11,751 nucleotides of DNA from Minisyncoccota bacterium (GTDB lineage: Bacteria > Patescibacteriota > Minisyncoccia > Phycocordibacterales > SBAW01), in NCBI GenBank assembly GCA_020050775.1, contig JAGVKC010000015.1, forward strand, positions 1 to 11,751, given 5' to 3'. Numbering within the stretch: position 1 is the first letter of the stretch; every line of letters starts with the position of its first letter. This document shows, in pieces, positions 10,213 to 11,751 of this stretch. Below the pieces are notes generated by a model. The model saw only the letters and a program-made list of their open reading frames with translations, was not told where the DNA came from and ran no database searches. A program made the position numbers and the translations under genes.

Positions 10213-11751
10213 TTAGAAGTTTACGGTCTGCGGCTCCGTGTAAATTTCCTGCTTTTTCTTTACTTTGATGCCGTGGGCAACAAGAATCTGTTCGAATTCT
10301 TCTCTTTCAAGAGTTTCTACTTCAATGAGGCGCTTAGCAATAGCATCGAGCACATTGCGCTTCTCGGTGATGATTTTCAGCGCCTTGTCGTACGCGCCGT
10401 CGATTATCTTCTTAACTTCTGCATCAATCTCTCCAGAAATTTTTTCTGAATAGTCGCGGCCTTCTACACCCGAACCGAAGAGCGCGCGGCCACCGTCTCC
10501 TTCAAGCGCGATGGTTCCCATCTTGTCAGACATACCCCAGCGCGTAACCATGCTGCGTGCGAGGTTGGTGAGCACCTGAAGGTCGTTCGAAGGACCAGTT
10601 GTAATGTCGCCAAATACTTCTTTTTCTGCAACATAACCACCAAGACTCATGGCAATGTCGTCGAGAAATTCTTTTTTGCTATGCATGCGCTTATCTTCAA
10701 ACGGAAGCTTCAGGGTGTAACCCGCTGCGCGGCCACGACTGATGATAGAAATTTTGTGCACCGGGTCTGAGTACGGCAAAACTGACGCAACGAGCGCATG
10801 GCCTGCCTCATGGTACGCAGTGATTTCTTTCTCCTTTTTGTTAAGCACATGCGTAAGGCGCTCCGGGCCAAGCATCACCTTTTCAATTGAGCGGATAAGG
10901 TCGAACTGTGCAACAGTCTTGCGGTTTTCACGCGCAGCAAGGATGGCACCTTCGTTCATAAGAGAGAAGAGGTCCGCACCGGAGAAACCTGGCGTGCGCT
11001 CTGCGATGACTTCAAGGTTTACGTCTTCAGCAAAAGGCTTTTTACGGGAATGAATGGTAAGGATGTCGAGGCGGTCTTTACGGTCTGGAAGCTCGATGAC
11101 AACACGGCGGTCAAAGCGGCCTGGGCGCAAGAGTGCAGGGTCCAGCACATCGGGGCGGTTCGTTGCGGCCATGACGATAACTTTTTCGTTAGGTTCAAAG
11201 CCATCCATCTCCACCAGGATCTGGTTAAGTGTCTGTTCGCGCTCGTCGTTACCACCACCAACACCGGTGCCGCGCACGCGGCCCACAGCGTCGATTTCGT
11301 CTACGAAGATAATTGCAGGCGACGCTTTCTTTGCGGTCATAAAGAGGTCGCGTACGCGGCTTGCTCCAACGCCGACGAACATCTCTACGAACTCAGAACC
11401 GGAGATAGAGAAGAACGGTACGCCCGCCTCCCCCGCTACGGCGCGGGCAAGAAGTGTTTTACCAGTACCTGGCGCACCCATAAGTAGAATGCCTTTTGGA
11501 ATGCGTGCACCAATGTCGAGGAATTTCTTTGGGTTCTTGAGGAAGTCTACGATTTCGAGAAGTTCTTCCTTCGCTTCTTTTGCACCCGCAACATCTTTAA
11601 ACGTTACGCGCGAGCCTGCATCGTTCGGGTCGGTAACACGCGGCTTAGACTGTCCGAAAGAAAATGCCTGCATACCAGCACCGCGCACTTGGCGCGAAAG
11701 GAACCACACGAAAAATCCGATGAGAAGAAGTGGTGCAAGAAACGGTGCGAG
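10213..11751 (-). CDS. ftsH: ATP-dependent zinc metalloprotease FtsH (N-terminus beyond the window)
   Basis: FtsH is the membrane-anchored AAA+ protease that extracts and degrades misfolded membrane proteins and some soluble regulators. The frame is open to the window end, where LAPFLAPLLLIGFFVWFLSR is the last part of the second transmembrane helix, so the first helix and outer domain are missing. Walker A GAPGTGKT lies at 11478-11455, followed by Walker B IIFVDEID, the pore motif FVG in EMFVGVGASR, and the second region of homology ATNRPDVLDPALLRPGRFDRR. The protease domain has the zinc site HEAGH (10812-10798) and the acidic ligand region GPSNDLQVLTNLAR. The C-terminus ends soon after the protease domain, with no long tail. 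A GTG at 11709 is only internal. The gene converges with the amidohydrolase gene, whose stop is about 70 bp away. Confidence 0.98.
   Translation of the reverse strand, partial: LAPFLAPLLLIGFFVWFLSRQVRGAGMQAFSFGQSKPRVTDPNDAGSRVTFKDVAGAKEAKEELLEIVDFLKNPKKFLDIGARIPKGILLMGAPGTGKTLLARAVAGEAGVPFFSISGSEFVEMFVGVGASRVRDLFMTAKKASPAIIFVDEIDAVGRVRGTGVGGGNDEREQTLNQILVEMDGFEPNEKVIVMAATNRPDVLDPALLRPGRFDRRVVIELPDRKDRLDILTIHSRKKPFAEDVNLEVIAERTPGFSGADLFSLMNEGAILAARENRKTVAQFDLIRSIEKVMLGPERLTHVLNKKEKEITAYHEAGHALVASVLPYSDPVHKISIISRGRAAGYTLKLPFEDKRMHSKKEFLDDIAMSLGGYVAEKEVFGDITTGPSNDLQVLTNLARSMVTRWGMSDKMGTIALEGDGGRALFGSGVEGRDYSEKISGEIDAEVKKIIDGAYDKALKIITEKRNVLDAIAKRLIEVETLEREEFEQILVAHGIKVKKKQEIYTEPQTVNF

Noticed and set aside
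1..11751. Genome-wide reassignment of TAG or TGA
   Set aside because: recG and the 6721 gene end in TAG, and the sigma, DUF5667 and 7485 genes end in TGA, all at sensible protein ends. The two interrupted frames need local explanations.
1..11751. CRISPR array, rRNA, transposase or integrase
   Set aside because: No regularly spaced repeats, no rRNA-like sequence and no recognisable recombinase motif were seen on either strand.

Overview
The window (about 11.75 kb, roughly balanced GC) looks like a chromosomal piece of a Candidate Phyla Radiation / Patescibacteria genome, most likely a Parcubacteria relative. This placement is inferred from protein style: a DUF5667-type membrane protein beside an ECF sigma factor, a short malic enzyme, a RecG with an extra insert, a HTH protein with a Y-W-G-E-G motif, and start codons placed 7-8 nt after a -10 box. 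No rRNA or ribosomal protein is present to confirm it. TAG, TGA and TAA all end intact genes here, so no stop codon is globally reassigned.

Layout. (1) 1-460, minus: a small membrane-anchored protein whose reading frame is cut by one in-frame TAG. (2) 551-837, plus: tRNA-Ser(GCU), a strong hairpin, then about 115 nt of dense inverted repeats that ends in a 15-nt copy of the tRNA 3' end and a terminator. (3) 837-3259, minus: a regulatory cluster of a secreted DUF5666-like protein, an ECF sigma factor, and a DUF5667 single-pass membrane protein that overlaps the sigma gene by ATGA and may be its anti-sigma factor. (4) 3330-6672: malic enzyme (minus) and recG (plus), divergent from 37 bp holding two facing -10 boxes. 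(5) 6721-7221, plus: a membrane-anchored beta-rich protein, in a 596-bp unit bounded by 20-bp direct repeats made of the last codons of recG. (6) 7291-8066, plus: an unrecognised 180-residue ORF with a strong Shine-Dalgarno and a TGA-interrupted 5' extension, then a terminator. (7) 8098-8829, minus: a HTH protein whose frame runs through a tRNA-Ile with the rare anticodon UAU. (8) 8998-10192, plus: a cytosine-deaminase-like amidohydrolase and its terminator. (9) 10213-11751, minus: ftsH, cut by the window edge.

How it works together. recG (fork rescue and recombination), ftsH (membrane protein quality control) and malic enzyme (malate to pyruvate) are housekeeping. The sigma/DUF5667/DUF5666-like cluster looks like an envelope-sensing module, and two of its genes share an 18-bp promoter-proximal motif. 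The unknown ORF and the amidohydrolase share a separate 26-bp promoter/transcript-start element and may be co-regulated.

Two gene 3' ends (tRNA-Ser and recG) are each duplicated a short distance downstream, and a putative mobile-type HTH protein overlaps a second tRNA. This suggests repeated short insertions or duplications at gene 3' ends. Together with the two stop-interrupted frames, these are the least ordinary parts of the window.
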